NCBI GenBank assembly: GCA_027449105.1
Contig: DAIDMG010000001.1
Span: 1-64,000, forward strand
Direction of reading: 5' to 3'
Length of the DNA: 64,000 nt
Source of the DNA: Acidiphilium sp.
GTDB taxonomy: Bacteria; Pseudomonadota; Alphaproteobacteria; Acetobacterales; Acetobacteraceae
Each line of letters starts with the position of its first letter. The stretch's first letter is position 1. The notes under the pieces are model-generated. The model was not told the DNA's origin and made no database searches. It saw only the letters and a list, made by a program, of their open reading frames with translations. Made by a program: the position numbers and the translations under genes. Below, piece after piece: positions 31,792-42,901 of this stretch.

Positions 31792-31792
31792 A

Positions 31793-31819
31793 GTGGCACT
31801 CTCTGGGTGAGAGTGCTAG
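31793..31819 (+). promoter_or_regulatory. CIRCE element (HrcA operator) upstream of groES
   Basis: GTGGCACTC-N9-GAGTGCTAG versus consensus TTAGCACTC-N9-GAGTGCTAA. Confidence 0.92.
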
Positions 31820-31896
31820 CAGCGCCCGGTGCCGCTTTCGGGTCGGTCGCTGCTGAGTCTTATTCTTGTAACAGACTAATGTCAGGAGCGATCCAG

Positions 31897-32211
31897 ATGA
31901 AATTCCGTCCTCTGCACGACCGTGTGGTGGTTCGTCGGCTGAATGCCGAAGAAAAAACCGCCGGCGGCATCATCATCCCCGACACTGCCAAAGAAAAGCC
32001 GATGGAAGGCGAAGTTATTGCTGTGGGCCCGGGCGCCCGCAATGAGCAGGGTCAGCTCGTGACGCTCGACGTCAAGGCTGGGGATCATATTCTTTTCGGA
32101 AAATGGTCCGGCACTGAAGTCAAAATTGACGGCGAAGAGCTGCTGATCATGAAAGAGTCCGACATCATGGGCATCATCGAGGGTAGTGCGGCCAAAAAGA
32201 AGGCCGCCTGA
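31897..32211 (+). CDS. groES: Co-chaperonin GroES
   Basis: [35 protein letters not shown]. Confidence 0.98.
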   Translation: MKFRPLHDRVVVRRLNAEEKTAGGIIIPDTAKEKPMEGEVIAVGPGARNEQGQLVTLDVKAGDHILFGKWSGTEVKIDGEELLIMKESDIMGIIEGSAAKKKAA

Positions 32212-32243
32212 TCCTTCGTCGAACCCCCATCCGATTTCGTTAA

Positions 32244-33899
<1,656 letters not shown>

Positions 33900-33929
33900 A
33901 CCACGGTCGCTTGGCTGTGAATTTCGAAG

Positions 33930-33957
33930 AGGCCGTGGATTTGTCCACGGCCTTTTT
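33930..33957 (+). terminator. Rho-independent terminator after groEL
   Basis: Perfect stem AGGCCGTGGA-TTTG-TCCACGGCCT followed by TTTT. Confidence 0.9.
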
Positions 33958-34255
33958 GCTTGAAAAAAGCGGCAATCACGCTCAGCCCCTTGATACGTAA
34001 TCAACAGGCGCTGGTTGCCCTGGTCGCGCAACAGGCCACCGATCTGCTACTCGGCCCTCGCAGGTCGTACAGCTCCCCAAGATGGGCCCCGCTCAACGGA
34101 AAACGCGCAACCTTTAAGGAGCAGTCGGCAGACAGACAAGCCATGAGAGGCGGTGTCCGCGATCTGGAAAGGAAAGCTGCTATTTGCCAGCGGCACCCGA
34201 TGCCTGCGTTGACGTCAGGCGCCGCTGCGCAGACTGCCGCAAGGAAATCCGCGGG

Positions 34256-36907
34256 TCAAGGTTCGTCCGGGTCCGGTTCAAGGCTCGCAACAGCCTCGCG
34301 GATAACATTCGCGATGTGCTGCTGGCCCGCACGGCCCGCCGGACCGCCAGCCAGCCGGGCAGGGTCAATTGGTTTTCCGAAGCGGATCGTGATTTGCGTT
34401 CGCCGGGGGAAGCGTGCGCCCGGCGGCAACGCGACGTTTGTGCCGCTGATGAAGACCGGGACGACGGCGACCGGATGCTCGAGCCACAAGGCGCCGATTC
34501 CAGGCAGGAAGGTTTGCAAGGAACCATCGGGGCTGAGCCCACCTTCGGCAAACCAGATGAGGGTTCGCTGGCGAGCCAGCACGGATGCGCCCAAGGCAAG
34601 GGCCTGGGCTACGTTCCGGTCGGGATCAATGGGTACGATCTGCGCAGCTCGGCTGAAAAGGCGTCGCAAAGGAGTATTGAACAAAAGCCCTGTCCATCCC
34701 GCCCAGTATGCATCCTGAAGCTGTTGATGTGACAGCGCGGCCGAGAGCGCGAAAGGATCAAGATAGCTTACGTGATTGGGACAGAGGAGGAAGGGTCTGG
34801 GTGGCAGTGACTCCTCCCCAACCACGCGCAGCCTGAAAAAGGAACGCATCACGGCACGCACAGACGCTTCGCCCACGCTGCGGAGAGCATGAACACCGAG
34901 CCCATAATCCGCGAGCCAGCGCTTTTCGCTTTCGACCATGACCGGCGGGATTTCCGAGGTCGCAGGCGCCTGGGTCGCCTCCCGAAGCAAGTCGCGCAAG
35001 GTTACAACGCGCGCAATCTGCCGTTCGGTAAGAGAAATGCCGCATTCGCGTTGGAGTGCTAACGTAAGATCGATCCATCCCAGCGAATCAATTCCAAGAT
35101 CGAGTTGTGGGCTCGTTTCAAGATCAATCGAATGATCGGGAAAACGGCTTTGTAGCCATCGCCATAACCGGGCGCTCCTTGCGTCGTCCAGCAACGCCTT
35201 GTCCACTGGCGCCATTGGGGTGCCTTCCTGCCTGGATGGTGGGCTATGGGCGACAGTGTAGAGCGCCGGCAATAAATGCCTCCGAAGCTTGCCAAGCTGG
35301 GTCCGTGGCAGCGGCGAACGCGTGACCGAAAAGCCGGTCAGTCTGAGGTGGGGAGGCAAAGTTCTCGCGCGCTTGTTCAGAGCGTCCCTGATCAATCCTT
35401 CCAGCCGGATTGCCCCGGCATCACGGGCAATTTCTTCGTTCGGAACAACCAGCGCGACCAGGCCCCGCTTCATCCCCAACAGAGCGATTTCCCGGATCAA
35501 CGGATTTTCCGAATATGCGGCTTCCACGATCTCCGGATAGATCTTCTTTCCATTTGATAGCACGATCGTTTCGGTTCGGCGCGCAATAACAAATAGATAG
35601 GAGTCGCGATCAAGCCGGCCGAGATCGCCCGTCCGAAACCATCCGTCCGACGTGAAAGCCGCCTGCGTTGCTGCGTCATCAGGGAAGTAACCAGAAAACA
35701 CGCTGCTGCCACACGCCTCGATTTCGCCGACACCGGATGGGTCTGCATCGGCTATACGGACACTAACACCAGGCAACGCCTGGCCGGCAGAGCCGGCACG
35801 AGCGTAGCCAATGCGGCTGAATGTAAGTATAGGTGACGTTTCCGTCAGTCCATACCCCGTTAGCACCTGCCAGCCAAACGCCGTGAGGCCTGTCTCGATA
35901 TCTGTCGGCAGCGCCGCTCCGCCACAAACCATCAGCCGCAGGTGGCCGCCAAATTGCCGGTGCACGGAACGAAGCAGCCAACGACCGAGTGGCCACCCCA
36001 GCCGATGTTGAGCAAGGCGGGATAGAGACAACAAGGCCGAGAATATAGATTGCGTCAAAGGCGGCCGAGCAGCGGCGGCGCGGAGGATTCCGTCAACGAG
36101 CGCAGTGTACAGGCGTGGGACGCCCAAAAGAACGGTTACACGGTACCGCTGCAGTGCCGTCACCAGTTCCGGTCCACTCAGACCAGCCGGAAGCACGATG
36201 CCGGCTCCACAAGAGGAAACCGTCAGAAGTCCTACCGTAAGGGGGTAGATGTGGTGAAGCGGCAAAGGTATCAACACACGGTCATTTTCACTAATAAAAC
36301 CTTCGTGTGACAGAGCATTGACATTCGAAAGAAGGTTCGCATGGGTGAGAGGAACTGCTTTGGGCAAACCCGTCGTTCCTGACGTAAAGGCGAGAATTGC
36401 GACATCTCCGGGCCGGGACAGAGGCGGTTGCGGCGTCCAGAGTACGCGCACCCGATCCCGCCGTTGCGCGATCTCGGACGCGACTGCGTCGAGATCAATG
36501 ACCTTGAGAGCCTTATGGATGGCCTGGATGCCTTCGACCCGAAAGCCGGGTGTCAGGATAACGTCACAATTGGCGACCTCCATCATGTGCGCGATGTCAT
36601 CGTGACTTGCGTGCCAATCAATCGGCATAACAGCCAGTCCTGCTCCGATGATGCCCCAAAACGCCTGGATCCAGGCCAAACTGTTCGGCGCGAGCAGGCC
36701 GACGACTTTGCGTTGCGTGGATGGATGTTCTCTTAAGTGCTCCGCAAACGTTTGGGCGGCCATCGACAGTTCCGCGAACGTTGTTCGGGCTTCCCCATTC
36801 TGCTCCACCATCTGAAGGACCGCAGGAGTGTCCCCAAATCTGTCCATTTGGCCGAGAACATCCTGAAGCGTGACGAGGTGGGCGGATAGATCGGCATCAC
36901 GCGGCAT
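34256..36907 (-). CDS. Three-domain AMP-dependent acyl ligase - acyl carrier domain - PlsC-type acyltransferase
   Basis: AMP-binding motif FTSGTTGLPKAVPLTHANLL; ACP motif LGIDSLGWIDL; acyltransferase NHVSYLDPF (HX4D) and FAEGGLSPDG. Confidence 0.92.
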   Translation of the reverse strand: MPRDADLSAHLVTLQDVLGQMDRFGDTPAVLQMVEQNGEARTTFAELSMAAQTFAEHLREHPSTQRKVVGLLAPNSLAWIQAFWGIIGAGLAVMPIDWHASHDDIAHMMEVANCDVILTPGFRVEGIQAIHKALKVIDLDAVASEIAQRRDRVRVLWTPQPPLSRPGDVAILAFTSGTTGLPKAVPLTHANLLSNVNALSHEGFISENDRVLIPLPLHHIYPLTVGLLTVSSCGAGIVLPAGLSGPELVTALQRYRVTVLLGVPRLYTALVDGILRAAAARPPLTQSIFSALLSLSRLAQHRLGWPLGRWLLRSVHRQFGGHLRLMVCGGAALPTDIETGLTAFGWQVLTGYGLTETSPILTFSRIGYARAGSAGQALPGVSVRIADADPSGVGEIEACGSSVFSGYFPDDAATQAAFTSDGWFRTGDLGRLDRDSYLFVIARRTETIVLSNGKKIYPEIVEAAYSENPLIREIALLGMKRGLVALVVPNEEIARDAGAIRLEGLIRDALNKRARTLPPHLRLTGFSVTRSPLPRTQLGKLRRHLLPALYTVAHSPPSRQEGTPMAPVDKALLDDARSARLWRWLQSRFPDHSIDLETSPQLDLGIDSLGWIDLTLALQRECGISLTERQIARVVTLRDLLREATQAPATSEIPPVMVESEKRWLADYGLGVHALRSVGEASVRAVMRSFFRLRVVGEESLPPRPFLLCPNHVSYLDPFALSAALSHQQLQDAYWAGWTGLLFNTPLRRLFSRAAQIVPIDPDRNVAQALALGASVLARQRTLIWFAEGGLSPDGSLQTFLPGIGALWLEHPVAVVPVFISGTNVALPPGARFPRRTQITIRFGKPIDPARLAGGPAGRAGQQHIANVIREAVASLEPDPDEP

Positions 36908-36964
36908 GTCAGAATTCCCAGGAAATCGCCGACGGTAGCGGTCGCGGAAATGAGTTGCCGGCCA

Positions 36965-37213
36965 TCAACGGCGCTCTGGTTCCGGCAATGCGCTTTCGAG
37001 GATCTCGAAGATTTGAGCTGCCCGGCCACTAGGCGAGCGATGCAGTCTGCGATGCAAATAGTCATCCGACGTCAGCCACGTGTACGCTTCGAGAACTTCG
37101 TCATACGTTCCGCCCACGCCAAGAATTTGCATGACAAGATCGTCGTCGCATTGACCGATTATCGTCCGAATTTCAGTTGAATTGGCAGCTTTGACATCTC
37201 CGGATTCATTCAT
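36965..37213 (-). CDS. Small acidic conserved hypothetical protein (82 aa)
   Basis: Start MNESGDV with GGAGTGG upstream; coherent helical sequence DDDLVMQILGVGGTYDEVLEAYTWLTSDDYLHRRLHRSPSGRAAQIFEILES. Confidence 0.65.
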   Translation of the reverse strand: MNESGDVKAANSTEIRTIIGQCDDDLVMQILGVGGTYDEVLEAYTWLTSDDYLHRRLHRSPSGRAAQIFEILESALPEPERR

Positions 37214-37464
37214 ATTCCACTCCGTTGTCCAGGCGGGCCTAACGCGCCGGAAATGGTTGGCGGTCGCCCGGCACGCGTCCATGGCATTGTCTTGCCCTCT
37301 TCAGCAGGGATCGTGGGTGCCACCCGGATCGTATTTCTGAGGCAATAACCATTGGACGGAAAGAAACAGCAAACACAATTGAGGTCCAGGCAAAATTGCG
37401 TGGCCGCATGTTCGGGCAGAAAGGCTGTTTCTCAGGCAGTGAATAAGTTCGAACTAACACGGCG

Positions 37465-39090
37465 TTATACCCCGATCCCGGCTTCGGGGGACGCCGGCTC
37501 TGCTTTAGCCTCGGGAATCTCCGTCATCGTCGCTTCCGTCAGCAGCAAGGTGCTGGCAACCGACACGGCATTTTCGAGCGCTACGCGTACGACCTTGGTG
37601 GGATCAATGATGCCCGCCTCGAAGAGATCGACAAATTCCTTGCGGCCAGCGTCAAAGCCGTGGTTGCCGATGCCTTCCATCATGCGGGCGACGACCACTC
37701 CCCCGTCCGCAGCTGAGTTTTCGGCGATTTGGCGCGTTGGCGCCTCGAGCGCGCGCTTCAAGATCTGTACGCCGGTCCGTTCATCACCGTCACATTTGGC
37801 TTCTTCCTGTGCGACGGCCGCAATGCCACGTAACAGTGCGAGGCCACCACCCGGAACGATACCCTCGGAAACAGCCGCCTTGGTAGCGCTGATGGCATCG
37901 TCGAAAGCTTCCTTTTTGGATTTCATTTCGGCTTCTGATGGCGCTCCCACGCGAATGACGGCGACACCACCAGCCAGCTTTGCCAGCCGCTCCTGCAGTT
38001 TCTCCCGATCATAATCACTCGTGCTCTTGTCGATTTCGCGACGGATCTGCTCAACCCGTGCGCTGATTTGCGCGCGGTCGCCGGCACCGCCAATAATGGT
38101 TGTATTGTCCTTGTCGACGACAACCCGTCGTGCTCTCCCCAGCTGCGCTAACGTCGCATGATCAAGCTTGAGACCCAGGTCCTCCGAAATCACCTGGCCA
38201 CCCGTTAGCGTCGCGATATCCTGGAGCATCGCTTTCCGCCGATCGCCGAAACCTGGAGCGCGGACTGCGCAACTCTTGAGTACACCACGAATTTGGTTCA
38301 CGATGAGCGTAGCCAGCGCTTCGCCTTCGATATCCTCGGCCACGACGAGAAGTGGCTTTCCCGACTTTGCAATCTGTTCCAGCAAGGGGAGCGTGTCACT
38401 CAGCGCGCTGATCTTCCTGTCGCAAAGCAAGATGGTGCAATCCTCCATGACAGCTTCCATTGCTTCGGCATTGGTAATAAAATAGGGTGATTGAAAGCCG
38501 CGGTCAAATTGCATGCCTTCCACGACGTCGAGGACCGTTTCGGTTGTCTTGGATTCTTCGACCGTGATGACGCCTTCGTTGCCAACCTTGTCCATTGCAT
38601 CGGCTACCAGCTCGCCTATCACCGGGTCATTGTGTGCCGAGATTGCACCGACCTGGCTCTTTTCCTTTCGGGTTGCCACTGGTCGCGACAAGCCGTGCAA
38701 GGATTGAATGGCTGCCTTTGCGGCCCGATCGAGACCCCGCTTGATGTCTATCGCGCTCGCTCCAGCCACGACGTTGCGAACCCCGTCCGCAAAGATTGCG
38801 TGCGCAAGGATCGTCGATGTGCTCGTGCCGTCGCCCACCATGTCACCAGTTTTCTCGGCGGCTTGACGAAGCATGCGTGCGCCAAGATTCTCTTCGGGAT
38901 CCTTGAGATCGAATTCCTTGGCGATCGTGACTCCGTCGTTGCAAACGATGGGGACACCCCACTTTTTCTCGATCAGGACGGACTTGGATCGCGGTCCCAG
39001 GGTTACACGCACGGCATCGGCGAGTTGCGTCGCCCCTCGCAGTATTTTTTCACGGGCGGCGGAGCGGAAGAGAACCTGCTTGTGGGCCAT
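37465..39090 (-). CDS. groEL2: Second, divergent chaperonin GroEL without adjacent groES
   Basis: 541 aa; [32 protein letters not shown]-terminus ends [10 protein letters not shown] with no GGM tail. Confidence 0.97.
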   Translation of the reverse strand: MAHKQVLFRSAAREKILRGATQLADAVRVTLGPRSKSVLIEKKWGVPIVCNDGVTIAKEFDLKDPEENLGARMLRQAAEKTGDMVGDGTSTSTILAHAIFADGVRNVVAGASAIDIKRGLDRAAKAAIQSLHGLSRPVATRKEKSQVGAISAHNDPVIGELVADAMDKVGNEGVITVEESKTTETVLDVVEGMQFDRGFQSPYFITNAEAMEAVMEDCTILLCDRKISALSDTLPLLEQIAKSGKPLLVVAEDIEGEALATLIVNQIRGVLKSCAVRAPGFGDRRKAMLQDIATLTGGQVISEDLGLKLDHATLAQLGRARRVVVDKDNTTIIGGAGDRAQISARVEQIRREIDKSTSDYDREKLQERLAKLAGGVAVIRVGAPSEAEMKSKKEAFDDAISATKAAVSEGIVPGGGLALLRGIAAVAQEEAKCDGDERTGVQILKRALEAPTRQIAENSAADGGVVVARMMEGIGNHGFDAGRKEFVDLFEAGIIDPTKVVRVALENAVSVASTLLLTEATMTEIPEAKAEPASPEAGIGV

Positions 39091-39197
39091 GCAACCATTA
39101 CCTCTTGCGTCAGAGTTGCCGGGAACAGCCCGCGGGAAGTGTGAAAAACTCCCGAAACCTCCAGCGAATGTTGATAGCGACGGCGCTGAGAAATTCC

Positions 39198-39211
39198 TTG
39201 ATCTGGGTCAA
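39198..39211. promoter_or_regulatory. Putative FNR/FixK/DNR-type binding site TTGATCTGGGTCAA
   Basis: TTGAY-N4-RTCAA palindrome in the divergent groEL2/hsp20 intergenic region. Confidence 0.6.
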
Positions 39212-39272
39212 GGCAGTGTCGCCGCGCGTGGTTCAGTTTGGCAGCGCTCGCATTCTTGGAAGGAGGTTTGCT

Positions 39273-39809
39273 ATGCCTGAACCATCAAGAAAAGTTGCTG
39301 TTAAGGCGGGAAGCGGGGGCACGCCATCGGCGCCTCAACTCTGGCGGCCGTTCGACGCCCTCCGTCAAGAGATTGACCGGCTGTTCGATGATTTCGATGG
39401 CGGCTCGTGGCTAAGACCATGGCGGCGATCGCTTTTAAATGTCGAGCCATTTTGGCGGCGCGAGGCTGAGTGGTCTGCAGAACCGGCCGTCGACATCGTG
39501 GAAAAGGAGGCGGCGTACGAGATTACCGCGGAACTGCCAGGGTTCGATGAAAAGAACGTCGAAGTCAGTTTGGCTAACGGCGGTCTCGTGATCAAAGGCG
39601 AAAAATCCGCGGAGAAAGAGGAGAAGGAGAAGAACTATCACCTTCACGAGCGCCGCTTCGGCTCTTTCGAACGGTATTTCGGCCTCCCGGAAGGCACGGA
39701 CGCCGACAAGATCGAAGCAAGTTTCAAAAAAGGCGTCCTTACAGTGACGCTGCCGAAAAAGCCCGAGGCCCGAAAACCCGAAAAGAAAATCGCGATCAAG
39801 AGCTCTTGA
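39273..39809 (+). CDS. Hsp20/alpha-crystallin family small heat shock protein
   Basis: PAVDIVEKEAAYEITAELPGFDEKNVEVSLANGGLVIKGEKS, FKKGVLTVTLPK; AGGAGG at 39261; start corrected from 39105. Confidence 0.95.
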   Translation: MPEPSRKVAVKAGSGGTPSAPQLWRPFDALRQEIDRLFDDFDGGSWLRPWRRSLLNVEPFWRREAEWSAEPAVDIVEKEAAYEITAELPGFDEKNVEVSLANGGLVIKGEKSAEKEEKEKNYHLHERRFGSFERYFGLPEGTDADKIEASFKKGVLTVTLPKKPEARKPEKKIAIKSS

Positions 39810-39904
39810 TCGTTGCGGGGTGCGATCGAGTTCGTTCATTCGGCTACCCGATCGGGTAAAGGCGTTGTCCCCGCTCTCCGAGGCGCAAGTGGCGTCGCGC
39901 GCGG

Positions 39905-40200
39905 GTAGGGAGCGCTCCATGGTGGATTGGAGGCGGAACCCCTTTTACACCGGATCGGGTGCTGAATACTCTTCGCTCGCTGAACCGAGCGCACCCGTTC
40001 AGCGAAGACTGACGGCTTCGCCTGGAAAAACCGAACCGATCAGCGACGGACGGGCAGCCGATGTTGCGTACCGCGTTGCCATCGGCGTGCATCCTGTTGC
40101 CGTACCCGCGTGACAGGCAGGGGAATTTGTCTGCGACGGGGCGCCTGTCCACGCAGCCGCAGTCCGCGAAGGTCTGTGACGAGTAGGCCAGGGGTTGATG
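39905..40200 (-). pseudogene. Degraded 3' fragment of a tnpB-family gene
   Basis: Minus-strand CVDRRPVADKFPCLSRGYGNRMHADGNAVRNIG and ERRVFSTRSG align with CVDRRNRPSQGIFHCLRCGQRMHADVNAARNIG and ERRVLGTRSG of the 4-1185 ORF; ribbon Cys lost, 2-nt indel. Confidence 0.85.
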
Positions 40201-40480
40201 GGCTGTCTCGGGCGCCGCCTCGCTGCCGTTTGCTCACAGGCGCTCGTTAGGGGCTGCCAACCTGATAGCGGGAATCGCTCGTTGAAATGGCTGCGGCAGC
40301 GATCTAATCTCGTTGCGGGTAAAGGACAGTTGGTCCGGGATGGCAACGGAGTTTCGGAACCCACCCGACGCGGCGGGTGGCAGGTTGTGCTTGCCCGGCC
40401 CGGCAATCCGCGCTAGTCCCCGCCGGACAGCGGCGCAAGCGACCTGTGCGTGATGCCTTGCGGCACGTCGATGTCTTGGC

Positions 40481-40562
<82 letters not shown>

Positions 40563-40611
40563 GGCCCGCTACCAGTTGAACGAATACGAGTAGATAAGGA
40601 TTTCCTTGGCG

Positions 40612-41943
40612 ATGCAGGTTACCGAAACCCTGACCAACGGGCTGAAACGCGGCTTTACCGTGACTGTTCCGGGTGCCGACCTCCAGGAACGGCGCGACAA
40701 GCGCCTCTCGGAGTTGACCAAGACAATGCGCATCCCGGGATTTCGCCCCGGCAAGGTGCCGCTGAACCTGGTTCGCAAGCGTTTTGGGGAGGCGGTCGAC
40801 GCTGAGGTCATCCAGGAATCGGTGAACGAGGCGACAGACAGGGTTTTATCCGAGCGAAATCTGCGGCCTGCCGTTTCACCCAAGGTCGAGGTGACGCAGC
40901 AGGGAAACGGATCCGACCTAGAGTTCAAGGTCGAGATGGAAGTGCTTCCCGATATCGTGATTCCTGATTTGACCGTTGTGACGTTGGTGCGGCTTAAGGC
41001 TCCTGTAACTGAGCAGGAAGTTCAGGAGGCTCTCGAAGGCTTTGCTAAGCAGCGTGCAACGGCGGAGCTGATCGATGAGACGCGCCCGGTCGCAGAGGGC
41101 GAGGTCATTACCGTGGATTTCGCCGGGTCGATAGGAGGCGAGGCATTCGAGGGGGGGACCGCTACGGACGTCGATATCGAGATTGGTGCAGCCGGGTTCA
41201 TTCCCGGGTTCGTTGAGCAGATCGCCGGTATCTCGCCTGGCGAACATCGGACGGTCTCGGTAACGTTTCCCGAGAATTATCAGGCCGCGCATCTTGCTGG
41301 AAAAGCAGCCGAATTCGCGGTCACTGCGAAAGCGCTGAAGCGGAAGCGCATGCCGGATCTGAACGATGTGTTTGCCGAAGAACTTGGTTTCGAGTCGCTG
41401 GCAGAGGTGAAGAAATTCTTCCGCGAACGGCTTGAGGGCGTTCGCGCCGGGGCGAGCAGGATGAAGCTGAAGCGCGCTCTGCTCGATCAACTCGCGGAGC
41501 AGGCCAAGTTCCCTGTCCCGGAAGGTCTCGTGGAAGCAGAATTCTCGGAAATCTGGCGGCAGGTGGAAGCAGAACGTCAAGCGGGCCGATCCGATGCGGA
41601 AGACGCGGGAAAAGACGAAGCGACCTTGCGCAGCGAGTATCGGGCAATCGCGGATCGGCGGGTTCGGCTCGGGCTCCTGGTTGCCGAAATTGGTCGGCTG
41701 AACAAGATTGAGGTCAGCGAGTCGGATGTGCGACGGGCAATGATGGCGGAGCTGCAGCGCTATCCGGGTCAGGAAAAGCAGATCATGGATTTCTATCAGA
41801 AAAACCCTCGCGCATTGGACCGGCTGCGCGGCCCTATTTTCGAGGATAAAGTGGTTGATTATGTTGTCGAGCGTGCGCAGGTGACGGAGACGGAGGTCAC
41901 GTTCGCCGAACTTATGGAAGATGTGGACGATCAAGGGGCGTGA
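40612..41943 (+). CDS. tig: Trigger factor
   Basis: MQVTETLTNGLKRGFTVTVPGADL, FPENYQAAHLAGKAAEFAVTAKALKRK; ATG at 40612 after AAGGA. Confidence 0.97.
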   Translation: MQVTETLTNGLKRGFTVTVPGADLQERRDKRLSELTKTMRIPGFRPGKVPLNLVRKRFGEAVDAEVIQESVNEATDRVLSERNLRPAVSPKVEVTQQGNGSDLEFKVEMEVLPDIVIPDLTVVTLVRLKAPVTEQEVQEALEGFAKQRATAELIDETRPVAEGEVITVDFAGSIGGEAFEGGTATDVDIEIGAAGFIPGFVEQIAGISPGEHRTVSVTFPENYQAAHLAGKAAEFAVTAKALKRKRMPDLNDVFAEELGFESLAEVKKFFRERLEGVRAGASRMKLKRALLDQLAEQAKFPVPEGLVEAEFSEIWRQVEAERQAGRSDAEDAGKDEATLRSEYRAIADRRVRLGLLVAEIGRLNKIEVSESDVRRAMMAELQRYPGQEKQIMDFYQKNPRALDRLRGPIFEDKVVDYVVERAQVTETEVTFAELMEDVDDQGA

Positions 41944-42067
41944 CGGGGTATTACAGGACAGGGCTGGACGGCAGCCGGAACAGCGCTACAGTGGTGAGAC
42001 GAATGGCATTGCACGACACGTGCTGCGAGGCGCGGCGAAGCGACGCCATTTGATTGGGAGTGGTTGA

Positions 42068-42721
42068 ATGGATCGGGATCCGGTCGATTTCTACATGAGC
42101 AACCTCGTGCCGATGGTGGTCGAACAGACCGCGCGCGGTGAGCGGGCATACGATATCTATTCGCGACTCCTTAAGGAGCGGATCATTTTTTTGACGGGCC
42201 CGGTGTTCGACCAGGTGGCATCCCTGATATCCGCCCAGTTGCTGTTTCTGGAGAGCGAGAACCCGACCAAGGACATCGCCTTTTATATCAATAGCCCTGG
42301 TGGCGTGGTGTCATCTGGCCTCGCGATCTACGATACCATGCAATATGTTCGGTGCGCGGTTTCGACGGTGTGCATTGGTCAAGCGGCGTCAATGGGCAGC
42401 CTGCTGCTGGCCGCCGGAGAAAAAGGCAAGCGCTTCGCCTTGCCGAATTCGCGGATCATGGTGCATCAGCCGTCCGGCGGTGCACAGGGTCAAGCGGCCG
42501 ATATCGAAATACAGGCGCGCGAAATACTCACGCTCCGACAGCGATTAAATGAGATCTATGTTGCTCATACGGGACAGACGCTCGAGACGATCGAGCGTGC
42601 TCTGGAGCGCGACAGGTTCATGTCAGCTGTAGAAGCACAGCAATTTGGGATAGTTGACGAAGTTGTCATTCGCAATCCGGCGTCCGGTGAGACCAGGGGC
42701 GCCGGCATGGCAGCAGCATAG
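42068..42721 (+). CDS. clpP: ATP-dependent Clp protease proteolytic subunit
   Basis: [53 protein letters not shown]. Confidence 0.98.
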   Translation: MDRDPVDFYMSNLVPMVVEQTARGERAYDIYSRLLKERIIFLTGPVFDQVASLISAQLLFLESENPTKDIAFYINSPGGVVSSGLAIYDTMQYVRCAVSTVCIGQAASMGSLLLAAGEKGKRFALPNSRIMVHQPSGGAQGQAADIEIQAREILTLRQRLNEIYVAHTGQTLETIERALERDRFMSAVEAQQFGIVDEVVIRNPASGETRGAGMAAA

Positions 42722-42901
42722 AAGTCGGCGATACCGGCTCTCGGCTTGATCATCAGTGCGGCGCCTGCCGCAGGTATCGGCGGACATTGGCGGACGTTCA
42801 CGAAATGACGCCTGTGAATTGGCGCTTGTATGATTAGCCCCCGGGGTTTAGGTTGATTATCATGGAGTGTGTCCGATCGACGGGCGGCCGTTGGAGCGCG
42901 T

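Noticed and set aside
33990-34004. TTGATACGTAATCAA palindrome downstream of groEL
   Set aside because: Half-sites resemble FNR boxes but the spacer is 5 nt instead of 4, and the location is between two convergent gene ends
40918-41934. 338-aa minus-strand ORF
   Set aside because: Shadow ORF antisense to tig, no recognisable motifs
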